From: Anaerolineales bacterium UBA5195
GTDB lineage: Bacteria > Chloroflexota > Anaerolineae > Anaerolineales > Villigracilaceae
DNA: 64,000 nt
Assembly (NCBI GenBank): GCA_002412925.1
Contig: DHVZ01000073.1
Coordinates: 154,897 to 218,896, forward strand
Direction: 5' to 3'
This document shows positions 24,824 through 33,532 of this stretch, piece after piece. Below the pieces are notes generated by a model that had not been told where the DNA came from, did no database searches, and saw nothing but the letters and a program-made list of their open reading frames with translations. Both the position numbers and the translations under genes were made by a program. Each line of letters starts with the position of its first letter. The first letter of the stretch is position 1.

Positions 24824-25975
24824 TCACTGTGATTTCCGGAAATCATCCCAGGCAGTCGTCACAAACCCCAGGAATTCTCTTCGAAAGCGTTGGTTTGAGA
24901 AAAGCTCGGCATTTGCCCGGCAGTCATCAACTGTAATTGACGGTGCGAGATTTTCAAACTCCAAGACAGCCGATTGCAGCGAATCGACAGACTGCTCATC
25001 AAAAAATAGCCCGGTTTGGCCTGCAGCCCCCTGTCCACGCACAGTCTCTGTGGCTCCGCCTTCTCCAAAGGCAATCACCGGCGCGCCACAAGCCTGGGCT
25101 TCGAGCGGCATGATCCCGAAATCTTCCTTGGCCGCAAAAATAAAGGACCTGCAGCGGCGCAGGTGATCTCTCAAGGCCTCCGCGGGCTGATATCCAAGCC
25201 AGGTGACGTTTCCTCCAAACAAATGCCGCAGGCGGGGCAATTCAGGGCCATCGCCGATGATCACCAATTTTTTATCTGGCATTTTGCGGAATGCCTCGGC
25301 CACCAGGTCAACCCGCTTATAGGGAACAAAGCGTGAAGCCACCAGGTAAAAATCTTCACGGGGGCCCAAAGGCGTAAAGTAATCCGTATCAACTGGCGGG
25401 TAAAGAATTTGCGAATCGCGCCGATAAATCTTTTTAATCCGCCTGGCGATGAAGCCGGAGTTGGCAAGCAGTTTATCTGGCCGCATCGAAGCAATCACAT
25501 CCCAATTCCGGACGTAGTGCAAAAGAATGCGGGCGATTGCGCCGGTAATGCTTTTCAACCCACTGGTCTTGAGATAGGTATTTTGCATATCCCAGGCATA
25601 CCGCATGGGAGTATGGATATAGCTGAGATGCAACTGTTCCGGGCTGGTAATCACGCCTTTGGAAACAGCATGACAATTCGAAATTATTACATCATACTTT
25701 GCAAGATTGAGCTGTTCAACCGCCAGGGGCATAAATGGCAGATAAGTACGATAATTCTTCAGATTGATCAATGGCATGGTTTGAAGAAAGGACGTCTGGA
25801 CCTTTTTCGAGCCAAGAAAAACCCTCTCTTTTTCTGGTAAAAAGTCGAATAAACTGAACAGATCCGCATTCGGAAATATTTTTATTAATTGCTCAATCAC
25901 CTTTTCTGATCCACCCAGCGTGGTAAACCACTCATGAACAATGGCTATTTTCTTATCTAGCAACAAATCTTCCAT
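24824..25975 (-). CDS. GT4 family glycosyltransferase
   Basis: The frame is open up to 26056, but the ATG at 25975 follows AGGA by five bases and starts close to the family N-terminus KKIAIVHEWFTTLGGSEKVIEQL, so it is preferred (383 residues). The donor domain contains FYLVASRFVPYKRVDLVAEAF, LVIIGDGPELPRL, VTWLGYQP and AAKEDFGIMPLEAQACGAPVIAF, the EX7E motif. This is a WbaZ-like GT-B glycosyltransferase. It is the first gene of the minus-strand trio and is divergent from the ABC operon at 26222. Confidence 0.85.
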   Translation of the reverse strand: MEDLLLDKKIAIVHEWFTTLGGSEKVIEQLIKIFPNADLFSLFDFLPEKERVFLGSKKVQTSFLQTMPLINLKNYRTYLPFMPLAVEQLNLAKYDVIISNCHAVSKGVITSPEQLHLSYIHTPMRYAWDMQNTYLKTSGLKSITGAIARILLHYVRNWDVIASMRPDKLLANSGFIARRIKKIYRRDSQILYPPVDTDYFTPLGPREDFYLVASRFVPYKRVDLVAEAFRKMPDKKLVIIGDGPELPRLRHLFGGNVTWLGYQPAEALRDHLRRCRSFIFAAKEDFGIMPLEAQACGAPVIAFGEGGATETVRGQGAAGQTGLFFDEQSVDSLQSAVLEFENLAPSITVDDCRANAELFSNQRFRREFLGFVTTAWDDFRKSQ

Positions 25976-26117
25976 TCTCATCCTGCCAAGCATCATTTTT
26001 GAAATGAAAGGGGCAAACCAGAAACCCCAGAACATCATGATTATACATCGGCTCAAGACAAGTTTTCATAAACCTGATCGAATGCGCCCGGATTGCCGAG
26101 ATTTTTTCCCACCTACC

Positions 26118-26146
26118 TTGACAACAAATTTTATTCAGGTTATCAT
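26118..26146 (+). promoter_or_regulatory. Near-consensus sigma-70-type promoter of the ABC operon
   Basis: TTGACA (26118-26123) and TATCAT (26141-26146) are separated by exactly 17 bases. Transcription would begin near 26153, about 70 bases before the ATG at 26222, which has AGGAG eight bases upstream. Confidence 0.7.
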
Positions 26147-26221
26147 CGATATAAATAGTAACTTGTTTACTAATTTCAAAGAAGTTTTCACGGCTAGCAC
26201 GTAATACAAGGAGTCATCCCG

Positions 26222-27451
26222 ATGAGATTGTACTTGCGCCTGGCTTGGCGCAATATCTGGCGGCACAAACGCCGCACGTTCACCATCCTCGTTTCCATTG
26301 TTTTGGTCATGGGGTTGATGATTTTTTATGACGGCCTGATCACCGGCTTCGAGCAGGCGATTTACGGCAACGCCATCAAGGTTTTTGGCGGCAACATCCA
26401 GGTTCATGCCTCCGGCTACCAGGAAAAAAGGGATACCACCCCGCTCCTCCCGCTCGAAAATGACCTCGCGATTGCCGAAGCCGCCCGCAAATTGCCACAG
26501 GTGGTCTCTGCCAGCCGCCGCATCAACACCAGCGGCTTGGTGACCAGCCGCGAGGGCGCTTTTACAGTCGATATCACCGCCATCGAGCCGGAAGTGGAGG
26601 CGCCTGTCAGTGTGATTGCCCAGAACATGTCTGATGGCCGCTTCCTGACCGCAACGGATGAAGACCTGGTTGTGATTGGCAAAGGGCTGGCTGAAGCCCT
26701 GGGTGTCACCATCGGCGGCCGGATCAGCCTGGCCGGGCGCGCCCACCACGAACAAATGCGCACCCGCACCATGACCGTGGTCGGGATTTACAGCTTGGGG
26801 ATGGCTGACCTGGAGAAACGCACGGTCTACATCTCGCTGGCCGAGGCGCAGAGCCTCTACAACCTGACAGGCCAGACCACCGAAGTGACGCTTGTTTTGG
26901 AGCGTATCGGTCAGGAAGCGGAGACGATGACTCCCCTAAAAGCGCAATTCCCTGGCGCGGAAATCGTTTCTTGGGAAACCAGTTTCCCTGAACTACAGGC
27001 TGCCCTGACCAGCAAAGGCGGCGTGATGGATATTTTTAGTATCTTTATCATCCTGATTTCTGGGATCGGGATCTTCAACCTGCTGATGATGGCCGTCTAC
27101 GAGCGGACACGCGAAATCGGGATGCTCGGCGCGCTGGGACTGAAACCTCGTCAGATTGGATTCCTGTTTGTTTTGGAGGGAATCATGATCGGGCTGGTGG
27201 GGGTCCTGGGAGGAATCGTCTTTGGTCTGGCGCTTAATCTCATCCTGGGAAAAGTCGGCATGGATTACAGTTCCTTCTCCACCGTCACCGAATATATGGC
27301 GCTCTTAAACGACCGCGTCTATCCTGGCCTGGGTTTGCAGCAATTGCCCAAACGTGCCATCACTGTGGCCATCATCTGCGCTCTGGCAGCGTTGTACCCG
27401 GCCATCGAAGCCTCGCGCCGCGAACCGGCTGAGGCGCTGCATTATGTTTAG
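26222..27451 (+). CDS. ABC transporter permease, FtsX/MacB/LolE type
   Basis: The 409-residue protein starts with RLAWRNIWRHKRRTFTILVSIVLVMGLMIFYDGL, one helix preceded by basic residues. A large extracytoplasmic MacB_PCD-like domain follows (residues about 45-265). Three C-terminal helices start at IFSIFIILISGIGIFNLL, with the conserved YERTREIGMLGALGLK coupling segment and a final EASRREPAEALHYV. Such permeases do not form a classical pore but drive extrusion of lipoproteins, peptides or lipids. It is the first gene of a four-gene operon with a second permease, an ATPase and a lipoprotein adaptor. Confidence 0.9.
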   Translation: MRLYLRLAWRNIWRHKRRTFTILVSIVLVMGLMIFYDGLITGFEQAIYGNAIKVFGGNIQVHASGYQEKRDTTPLLPLENDLAIAEAARKLPQVVSASRRINTSGLVTSREGAFTVDITAIEPEVEAPVSVIAQNMSDGRFLTATDEDLVVIGKGLAEALGVTIGGRISLAGRAHHEQMRTRTMTVVGIYSLGMADLEKRTVYISLAEAQSLYNLTGQTTEVTLVLERIGQEAETMTPLKAQFPGAEIVSWETSFPELQAALTSKGGVMDIFSIFIILISGIGIFNLLMMAVYERTREIGMLGALGLKPRQIGFLFVLEGIMIGLVGVLGGIVFGLALNLILGKVGMDYSSFSTVTEYMALLNDRVYPGLGLQQLPKRAITVAIICALAALYPAIEASRREPAEALHYV

Positions 27452-27460
27452 GAGGCCGCT

Positions 27461-28675
27461 ATGATCCAACTCCTCACCATGGGCTTCCGTGACCTGGGAC
27501 GCAACAAACGCCGCTCCTTCTTTTCAGCGCTCGCGTTGGGGCTGGGATTGGGCGTGCTGCTGACCGTATCAGCTTTTCTCAACGGTGAAATGCAAGGCGC
27601 ACTTGAAAACACCCTGCGCTTCGAAAGTGGCCACCTTCAAGTCCGCGCCGAAAGTTATAACGAAAATAAAACCAGCCTGGCCTGGAAGGACTTGGTCGAA
27701 AATCCAGCCGAACTGGCTGCCAAAATCGCTGCGCTGGAGCCTGTCCAGGCCGCTACCCCGCGCCTGTTCGCCAGCGGAATCGCGAACTCAGGCAGCGAAG
27801 CGCGCGGCGTCCGCATCATCGGGATCGACCCAGCCTCGCCAGCCAACGAGATGTACCAAAAAAGCATGCTCCACGGCGACTTCCTGTCCGCCGACGACCG
27901 CAGCGGCATCCTGGTTGGGTTGGCACTGGCCAACAAACTCAACCTGGAAGTGGGCGACGCGCTCACGCTGCTGGCCAACACCTCCAACGGCGAGACAATT
28001 GAACAAGCCTTCACCATCCGGGGCATTTTCAGCACCAACATCAGCGGCTATGACCGGGCAACCGTTTTCCTGCCGCTGGCCAAAGCCCAAGCGATGACGG
28101 GTACCGAAAATCATGCCAGTACGATTTTTATCCTGCTGCACGACCAGGAGCAGGCTACAGCTGTGCAAGCAGCCCTGACCGGCAGTCAATACAAAGCCAC
28201 CACCTGGATGGAAATGAATGAACTGCTCACCCAGACCGAGGACATGGCAAACTCGATGATGATTTTCTTTTACCTGATCGTCCTGGGAATCACAGCGACC
28301 GTCATTACCAATACCCTGGTCATGTCGGTTTATGAGCGCACGCGCGAAATTGGGATTCTTTCGGCGATCGGGATGAAATCCGGGCGCATCCTGGCCATGT
28401 TCCTGGCCGAGTCGTTCATGCTGGGCCTGGGCGGGATCCTGCTCGGATACATCATCGGCGGCGTGATGGTCTGGTATTTCAGCACCTACGGCTTTTATAT
28501 CGGCAACATGGGCCTGACCGGCATCCTGATTCAGGATACCATCTATGCCCGGCTGACTGTCCAGGACACGATCAACTTGTCCATCGTTGCCATCATTGTC
28601 ACCCTGCTGGCTGGTCTCAACCCGGCCTTCCTGGCCTCACGGATGGAACCAGTGGATGCGCTGCGCGGAAAATAA
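27461..28675 (+). CDS. ABC transporter permease, FtsX/MacB/LolC type
   Basis: A 404-residue partner of the permease at 26222 with the same plan. There is one N-terminal helix (RDLGRNKRRSFFSALALGLGLGVLLTVSAF), a large external domain, then three helices from MMIFFYLIVLGITATVI. YERTREIGILSAIGMKSGRI is the coupling helix segment, and the end reads RMEPVDALRGK. Two distinct permeases imply a heterodimer like LolC-LolE rather than a MacB homodimer. The gene begins nine bases after the first permease and has AGGAGG nearby. The substrate is unknown. Confidence 0.9.
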   Translation: MIQLLTMGFRDLGRNKRRSFFSALALGLGLGVLLTVSAFLNGEMQGALENTLRFESGHLQVRAESYNENKTSLAWKDLVENPAELAAKIAALEPVQAATPRLFASGIANSGSEARGVRIIGIDPASPANEMYQKSMLHGDFLSADDRSGILVGLALANKLNLEVGDALTLLANTSNGETIEQAFTIRGIFSTNISGYDRATVFLPLAKAQAMTGTENHASTIFILLHDQEQATAVQAALTGSQYKATTWMEMNELLTQTEDMANSMMIFFYLIVLGITATVITNTLVMSVYERTREIGILSAIGMKSGRILAMFLAESFMLGLGGILLGYIIGGVMVWYFSTYGFYIGNMGLTGILIQDTIYARLTVQDTINLSIVAIIVTLLAGLNPAFLASRMEPVDALRGK

Positions 28676-28682
28676 ATCATTG

Positions 28683-28769
28683 CTGTCATTGCGAGCAAAA
28701 GAGTGAGCGAAGCAATCCCCGGTTGACAGGAGACCGTCACGCCGCAAAGAACGCTCCTCGCGATGACAG
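28683..28769. repeat. Dispersed palindromic repeat with CTGTCATTGCGAG ends
   Basis: CTGTCATTGCGAG (28683-28695) is an inverted copy of CTCGCGATGACAG (28757-28769) with one mismatch, and GAGCGAAGCAATCCCC lies between. This matches by recollection a widely dispersed bacterial intergenic repeat (TGTCATTGCGAG...CGAAGCAATC) common in Dehalococcoides and other taxa. Here it separates the second permease from the ATPase gene inside one operon. Confidence 0.65.
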
Positions 28770-28784
28770 GTCAGGAGAAATAAC

Positions 28785-29480
28785 ATGGAAGTCACAAAAA
28801 TTGAAAACGTCACCCGGATTTACAAAATCGGCACCGTCGAGACCCAGGCCCTGCGCGGCGTCAATTTGAGCATTGAAAACGGCGAATTTACCGCCCTGGT
28901 TGGCCCAAGCGGTTCTGGCAAAACCACCCTTTTGCAGCTCATTGGCTGCCTCGACCAGCCCACCAGCGGTTCGGTCTGGGTCAACGGTCATGATGTCACG
29001 CGTCTTAACCGCGACCAGCGCGCTGATATTCGTCGCGGGCACATTGGCTTCATCTTCCAGTTCTTCGCGCTCATCCCCACCTTGACCGCCTACGAGAATG
29101 TGGAAATGCCGCTCCTGCTGAATGGGCACAGCGCCAAAGACCGTCATGAGCGGGTGATGGAATTACTTGCGGCGGTTGACTTGCTTGACCGCGCCCAAAA
29201 CCGTCCAGACCAACTGAGCGGCGGCCAACAGCAGCGCGTTGCGATTGCCCGCGCCCTGGCCCCCAAACCCGCGCTGATCCTGGCTGACGAACCGACCGCC
29301 AACCTGGATACTATCAACGGTGAACAGGTGATGGAAATCATGACCCGGCTGAATAAAGAAACCGGCGTTACTTTCGTCTTCGCCACCCACGACCCGCGCG
29401 TGATCAAATATGCGCGGCGCGTGGTCACCCTGCGCGACGGGCTGATCGCCGAAGATACCTCTGGGTCAGAGAATGGATAG
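28785..29480 (+). CDS. ABC transporter ATPase, LolD/MacB-like
   Basis: The 231-residue ATPase has Walker A GPSGSGKTT (about residues 40-48), Q-loop FQFFALIPTLTAYENV, signature LSGGQQQRVAIARAL (from residue 144), Walker B ALILADEPTANLD and the H-loop FVFATHDPRV. The ENVEMPLLL stretch and short length match the LolD/MacB/FtsE group that pairs with FtsX-type permeases. It powers the two permeases upstream from the cytosolic side. AGGAG sits nine bases before the ATG, beyond the inserted palindromic repeat. Confidence 0.93.
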   Translation: MEVTKIENVTRIYKIGTVETQALRGVNLSIENGEFTALVGPSGSGKTTLLQLIGCLDQPTSGSVWVNGHDVTRLNRDQRADIRRGHIGFIFQFFALIPTLTAYENVEMPLLLNGHSAKDRHERVMELLAAVDLLDRAQNRPDQLSGGQQQRVAIARALAPKPALILADEPTANLDTINGEQVMEIMTRLNKETGVTFVFATHDPRVIKYARRVVTLRDGLIAEDTSGSENG

Positions 29481-29539
29481 TTTTCGAGAGGGTTCTTCTG
29501 ATAAATTCTCAATCACCCGGAACGTCTAGGAGAATAAGC

Positions 29540-30718
29540 ATGAGAATTAGCGTTTTATTATTGGTTTCCACCCTGATACTGACCCTGACAGCCTGTGGTT
29601 CCAGCGCCACCCCGGCGCCGCTACCAACCGTTGCGCTCGACAATAACACCGCATCGGCCCCGGCAAAAAATATCGGCGGCGGAGGGAACGTAACCGCATC
29701 AGGCGTGGTTATTCCCGTCCGCGAAGCGAAATTGGCCTTCTCGGTAGGCGGAATCGTCAAAAAGGTGAATGTCGCCCAGGGCGACCAGGCGCAGGCCGGG
29801 CAAATCCTGGCAGAACTGGATAACGCCTCCATCCAAATGGAAGTTGACCAGGCGCAGCGCAACCTGCAGGAATTGACTTCTCCATCATCGATTGCAGCCG
29901 CTGAAAAAGCGGTGGCGGTTGCGTTGCAAAACCTGGATGATACCCAGGACAAAGCGGACGGCCTGTACTACCCGCGCGCCTCAGACACACTCATCAAAAA
30001 CACGGAAGGCGAAATTGACCTGGCCAAGAAAGCGCTTGCCAGGGCCACCGACGCCTACCGGATGGTGGCAAGGCGCGCCGATGGGGATACCAATAAAGCC
30101 CAGGCCCTGGTTGCGATGACCAATGCCCAATTACGCCTAAATGAATTGGTCTCTAAATATAATTGGTACGCAGGGAAGCCAACCGATATCGATGCTGCAA
30201 ATACCCGGGCCAATTTGGCCATGGCAACAGCCGCCTTACAGGATGCGCAATGGTATCTCTCTGCCCTGAACGGCGAACAAATCCCCGCCGAGGCCACAGG
30301 CAGCCAGCTTGCCCAGCTAAAACAGGCCAGGGATAATCTTGCAGCAGCGCAGGACAAGCTGGAAAAAAGCCGCCTGGTTGCGCCATTCGCTGGAACCATT
30401 GGGCTTGTGCAAATCTCGGTGGGCGAATTCGCCACCCCCGGGCAAATGCTGGTCGTGATCAGCGACATGTCTACATTACAAGTGGAAACGACCGACCTGA
30501 GCGAGCGCGACGTTCCAAAGGTGCAAATCGGCCAGGCTGTAGAAGTTTTTGTCCAAGCGCTCAACGAAAACATCCCTGGGCACGTCAGCATGATTTCCCC
30601 GATTGCCAACACCCTCGGCGGGGACGTGGTTTACAAAACCACCATCGATCTGGACGCCTTCCCGGAAGGGCTGCGCTCAGGGATGAGCGTGGATGTGCAA
30701 TTCCAAGCTGGTCCGTAA
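29540..30718 (+). CDS. Lipoprotein membrane-fusion (HlyD/MacA-like) adaptor
   Basis: The 392-residue protein begins with a lipoprotein signal: MRISVLLLVSTLILTLTAC, with lipobox LTAC and Cys19 as the predicted lipidated residue, then a Ser/Ala/Pro-rich linker. KLAFSVGGIVKKVNVAQGDQ and GQILAELDNASIQMEVDQAQ form the first half of a biotinyl-lipoyl domain. A long helical hairpin (residues about 95-280) is rich in Ala, Gln and Lys. APFAGTIGLVQISVGEFATPGQML is the second half, followed by a beta-barrel. It probably sits on the outside of the membrane and works with the two permeases and the ATPase just upstream in a MacAB-like exporter. Confidence 0.9.
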   Translation: MRISVLLLVSTLILTLTACGSSATPAPLPTVALDNNTASAPAKNIGGGGNVTASGVVIPVREAKLAFSVGGIVKKVNVAQGDQAQAGQILAELDNASIQMEVDQAQRNLQELTSPSSIAAAEKAVAVALQNLDDTQDKADGLYYPRASDTLIKNTEGEIDLAKKALARATDAYRMVARRADGDTNKAQALVAMTNAQLRLNELVSKYNWYAGKPTDIDAANTRANLAMATAALQDAQWYLSALNGEQIPAEATGSQLAQLKQARDNLAAAQDKLEKSRLVAPFAGTIGLVQISVGEFATPGQMLVVISDMSTLQVETTDLSERDVPKVQIGQAVEVFVQALNENIPGHVSMISPIANTLGGDVVYKTTIDLDAFPEGLRSGMSVDVQFQAGP

Positions 30719-30736
30719 ACGAAGATAAAATTGCCC

Positions 30737-31987
30737 CTACACCGGGGTTGATGGCGGCTGTCCGCCGGGCGCGCCGATGGGCAACTGCAAATAAAACGTG
30801 CTGCCGGGAAAGCTGGTTTCATCGTGTCCCGCGCTTTCCACCCAGACCTTGCCATGATGGGCACGCACCACCCCGCGCACCAGCGCCAGCCCTAAGCCGG
30901 GGCCGCCACCCTTAAAGGTTGTCTTGCCTGACGAGTGAATTGCCACACTGCCCACCTGGTAAAACTTTTCAAAAATCAACTCATGGTGCTCGGCGTCCAG
31001 ACCGATCCCCGTATCCCTCACGGCGATCTCGACACCGGGCACTTTGTCGTCAATCATCACCGGGCAGGTGCTGACAAACACCTTGCCTCCGTCCGGCGTA
31101 AATTTAATCGCATTGACCATCAGGTGGTAGAGCGCTTTTTGAACCAGGGTGGGGTCGGCATGCAGACTGGGGGTACCCTCAGCATATTCGACCGAGATTG
31201 TGATTCGGCGCTCGACCGCGGCTTTCTCCAAATCATGCGCCAGATCATTAATGACCCACTTCAATAAGATTGGCACGTACGCAGCTTTTAATGTGTCCGC
31301 ATCGATACGGGAAACGTCCAGCATCATGTTGACAACTTCGTGCATCCGGTCCGCGCCAGAAATAATCCCCTCCACCACTTCACCCAGCGCAGCGCTTTCC
31401 TGGATGCCAGGGAGGGAGCGCAGCACGTTGACGTAGCCCTTCAAGACGGTCAAGGGTGTGCGCAGTTCATGTGCGGCCACCTGGATAAACTCCAACTTGT
31501 TATGATCCAGGTGACGCAAGACTTGATTGGTCTTTTGTAATTCTTTAATCGCCGCCTGGTCGTTGGCTCGGAGGCGGTCGAGGGTGATGCGGATAATGTC
31601 CAGCGCCAGGTGGGAACTCTGGCTCAGGATCGTCTCAAAATCCTGTTTCTCCATCTCCAGCACGGTGCATTCGCTGGTAACCCGCACGGTAGCCGAGCGG
31701 GGCGCGTTTTGAATCAGCGCCATCTCACCTACCAGGTCGCCTCGCCCCCCCACCCGCAAAACATGTTCAGCGCCGTCATCGCCCATTTTCTTGGTAATGA
31801 CGATCTCGCCTTCGGCAATAATATAGAAGACATCTTCATATTCGCCTTCATGGCATAAGACCTGGCCCGGCAGATAGGTGCGAATCTCCGTCAGGGCAGC
31901 AATCTGTTGCAGTTCCACCTGCTCCAGTCCCTTAAATGCCAGCCGCAGGAGAGAGATTTTATCGTAGGCACGTACTTTCTTCACCAT
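30737..31987 (-). CDS. Histidine kinase with N-terminal cyclic-nucleotide-binding domain
   Basis: The 416-residue soluble protein has no membrane helix. Residues about 18-135 are a CRP-like cNMP-binding domain (LPGQVLCHEGEYEDVFYIIAEG, GDLVGEMALIQNAPRSATV, the phosphate-binding cassette). A linker leads to the HisKA domain with H-box AAHELRTPL (His173) and an ATPase domain with N-box MVNAIKFTPDG, G1 VRDTGIGLD and G2 GPGLGLALV. It would autophosphorylate in response to a ligand such as cAMP or cGMP. The arginine of APRSATV is kept, so nucleotide binding is possible. An adenylate cyclase is encoded at 33533. No response regulator is adjacent. It is convergent with the ABC operon, 18 bases apart. 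Confidence 0.88.
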   Translation of the reverse strand: MVKKVRAYDKISLLRLAFKGLEQVELQQIAALTEIRTYLPGQVLCHEGEYEDVFYIIAEGEIVITKKMGDDGAEHVLRVGGRGDLVGEMALIQNAPRSATVRVTSECTVLEMEKQDFETILSQSSHLALDIIRITLDRLRANDQAAIKELQKTNQVLRHLDHNKLEFIQVAAHELRTPLTVLKGYVNVLRSLPGIQESAALGEVVEGIISGADRMHEVVNMMLDVSRIDADTLKAAYVPILLKWVINDLAHDLEKAAVERRITISVEYAEGTPSLHADPTLVQKALYHLMVNAIKFTPDGGKVFVSTCPVMIDDKVPGVEIAVRDTGIGLDAEHHELIFEKFYQVGSVAIHSSGKTTFKGGGPGLGLALVRGVVRAHHGKVWVESAGHDETSFPGSTFYLQLPIGAPGGQPPSTPV

Positions 31988-32100
31988 TTGATAATTATAT
32001 CCTCGCCATCACTGCCCGGGCCGCTCGAAACGTGTCAATTCGATAGCAAACGCAACCAGATTGACTTTTCGGAATTGGCTCACCTGCAACCAGATTTAAA

Positions 32101-32134
32101 GGCGAACTCCCCTCCAATTGGAGGGGAGTTCGCC
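32101..32134 (-). terminator. Strong palindromic terminator of the aminotransferase at 32136
   Basis: A near-unbroken 34-base inverted repeat (GGCGAACTCCCCTCC / GGAGGGGAGTTCGCC around AATT) ends one base before the stop codon of the minus-strand gene and is followed on that strand by TTTAAAT. Confidence 0.7.
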
Positions 32135-32135
32135 T

Positions 32136-33491
32136 TTATCCAAACAAACTTTGCACGGCTTCTCTGAACATTTGTGTATGGTAATCGACATCCGCCTCGG
32201 TAGTCTCAGGCGAAATCAAGGCCATGTTGTGAAAGGGGGTCATCAGGATGCCGCGGTTGAGCATGTACAGGTGCATGTAGCGGTCCAACTCGTGGTCGAT
32301 GGCTGCCGCCGCCTCACCGCCATTCTTGGGCGGCGTGGGGCGAAACCAGTATTCGGAGCGGTTGCCGAGGCGCTTGACGATCCAGGGCAGGCTGAATTCC
32401 TGGATGACGGATTCGACCCCGGCGGTGAATTTATCCTGCAAAGCGAAGGCTTTTTCATAAAACGCGGGGGTCAAAACATTCTCCAGCGTGGCCTTCATCG
32501 CCGCGATGGAGAGGGCGTTCCCGGCAAGCGTCCCGCCAATGCCGCCCACATCCGAGTCGTTGACATCCAGCCGGGCGACAAATTCGTCGGCTACTTTTTG
32601 TGTGAATCCGTATACGGCCGCGGGCAAGCCGCCCGCCAGGGGTTTGCCAATGGTCAGGAAATCTGGCTCCAGCCCGTGGGCGACGGTATAACCACCAGGT
32701 CCGGCGCAGAGGGTGTGGGTCTCGTCGATGATCAGGTAAGTGCCATACTTGCGGGTCAGATTCCGCAAATAGTCGTGGTAGCCCGGCTCCGGGTGGATGA
32801 TGCCGATATTGGTCATGACCGGTTCGGCCAGAACGGCGGCGACATCCCCGGCAGAAAGGGAAGTTTCCAGCGCGGCAACATCGTTGAACTCGATCACCTT
32901 GGTCGTATAAATCGGGTCGATCTGCGGCCCCATATTGTTCGGGCGCGAAATCGGTGTGCCTTCCTCGTCAAGGACGATGAAGGTTTCATCGACCGTGCCG
33001 TGGTAGCAATAATTGAAGACCAGCACCTTGGGGCGACCGGTAATCATGCGCGCCATGCGCAGGGCATGACGGTTGGCATCCGTGGCAGTCAGGGTAAACT
33101 GCCAGAGCGGCAGGCCAAAACGACGCTGGAGTTCCTCGCCAACGGCGATCACGTCTTCGTAGGGGAGCATCAGGGTGATGCCCCTGGCAGCCTGTTCAGC
33201 CATGGCCTTTAGGGTCGCTTCGGGGGCATGGCCTGTCATCGCGCCAGTATCTCCCAGGCAAAAATCAATGTAATCTTTGCCATCGACATCCGTGAAGTGC
33301 GCGCCCCCGGCTTCCCTGACAAAAACCGGGAACGACCCGGCCCAACGAATCATCCAGAGCATTGGCACGCCGCCCTGGAGCGATTTGCGCGCACGCTGGT
33401 AGAGATCGTGGGATTTGGGGTGTTCGGTGAGAAATTTTTGCTCCTCGGCCCGGAGGAGTTGTTCAAGATGGGAACGATTGAGGGTAGGCAT
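32136..33491 (-). CDS. Class III (fold type I) aminotransferase, glutamate-1-semialdehyde-mutase-like
   Basis: The 451-residue PLP enzyme has HFTDVDGKDYIDFCLGDTG near the N-terminus, YCYHGTVDETF, IIDETHTLCAGPGG (PLP ring aspartate) and FLTIGKPLAGGLPAAVYG with the Schiff-base lysine at residue 283. The usual SGTEA phosphate-binding segment is replaced by TATDANRHALRMAR. This variant occurs in a distinct subgroup of class III aminotransferases with GSA-aminomutase relatives. The amino donor is unknown; omega-amino or amino-keto compounds fit the catabolic island that starts at 34812. It is a single-gene unit, divergent from the cyclase at 33533 and closed by a terminator. Confidence 0.85.
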   Translation of the reverse strand: MPTLNRSHLEQLLRAEEQKFLTEHPKSHDLYQRARKSLQGGVPMLWMIRWAGSFPVFVREAGGAHFTDVDGKDYIDFCLGDTGAMTGHAPEATLKAMAEQAARGITLMLPYEDVIAVGEELQRRFGLPLWQFTLTATDANRHALRMARMITGRPKVLVFNYCYHGTVDETFIVLDEEGTPISRPNNMGPQIDPIYTTKVIEFNDVAALETSLSAGDVAAVLAEPVMTNIGIIHPEPGYHDYLRNLTRKYGTYLIIDETHTLCAGPGGYTVAHGLEPDFLTIGKPLAGGLPAAVYGFTQKVADEFVARLDVNDSDVGGIGGTLAGNALSIAAMKATLENVLTPAFYEKAFALQDKFTAGVESVIQEFSLPWIVKRLGNRSEYWFRPTPPKNGGEAAAAIDHELDRYMHLYMLNRGILMTPFHNMALISPETTEADVDYHTQMFREAVQSLFG

Positions 33492-33517
33492 AGGTCTCCA
33501 AAAGTGTCATCCTTTGA

Positions 33518-33523
33518 TAAAAT
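33518..33523 (+). promoter_or_regulatory. Candidate -10 (TAAAAT) giving a near-leaderless cyclase mRNA
   Basis: TAAAAT ends 10 bases before the ATG at 33533, and no Shine-Dalgarno sequence precedes the ATG. If used, the transcript would start within a few bases of the start codon. A convincing -35 hexamer is not visible. Confidence 0.3.
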
Positions 33524-33532
33524 CAATTACAC

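Noticed and set aside
32136..33491. hemL (haem synthesis) assignment
   Set aside because: The GSA-aminomutase phosphate-cup motif is altered (TATDANR) and no tetrapyrrole gene is nearby; kept as an unassigned class III aminotransferase.
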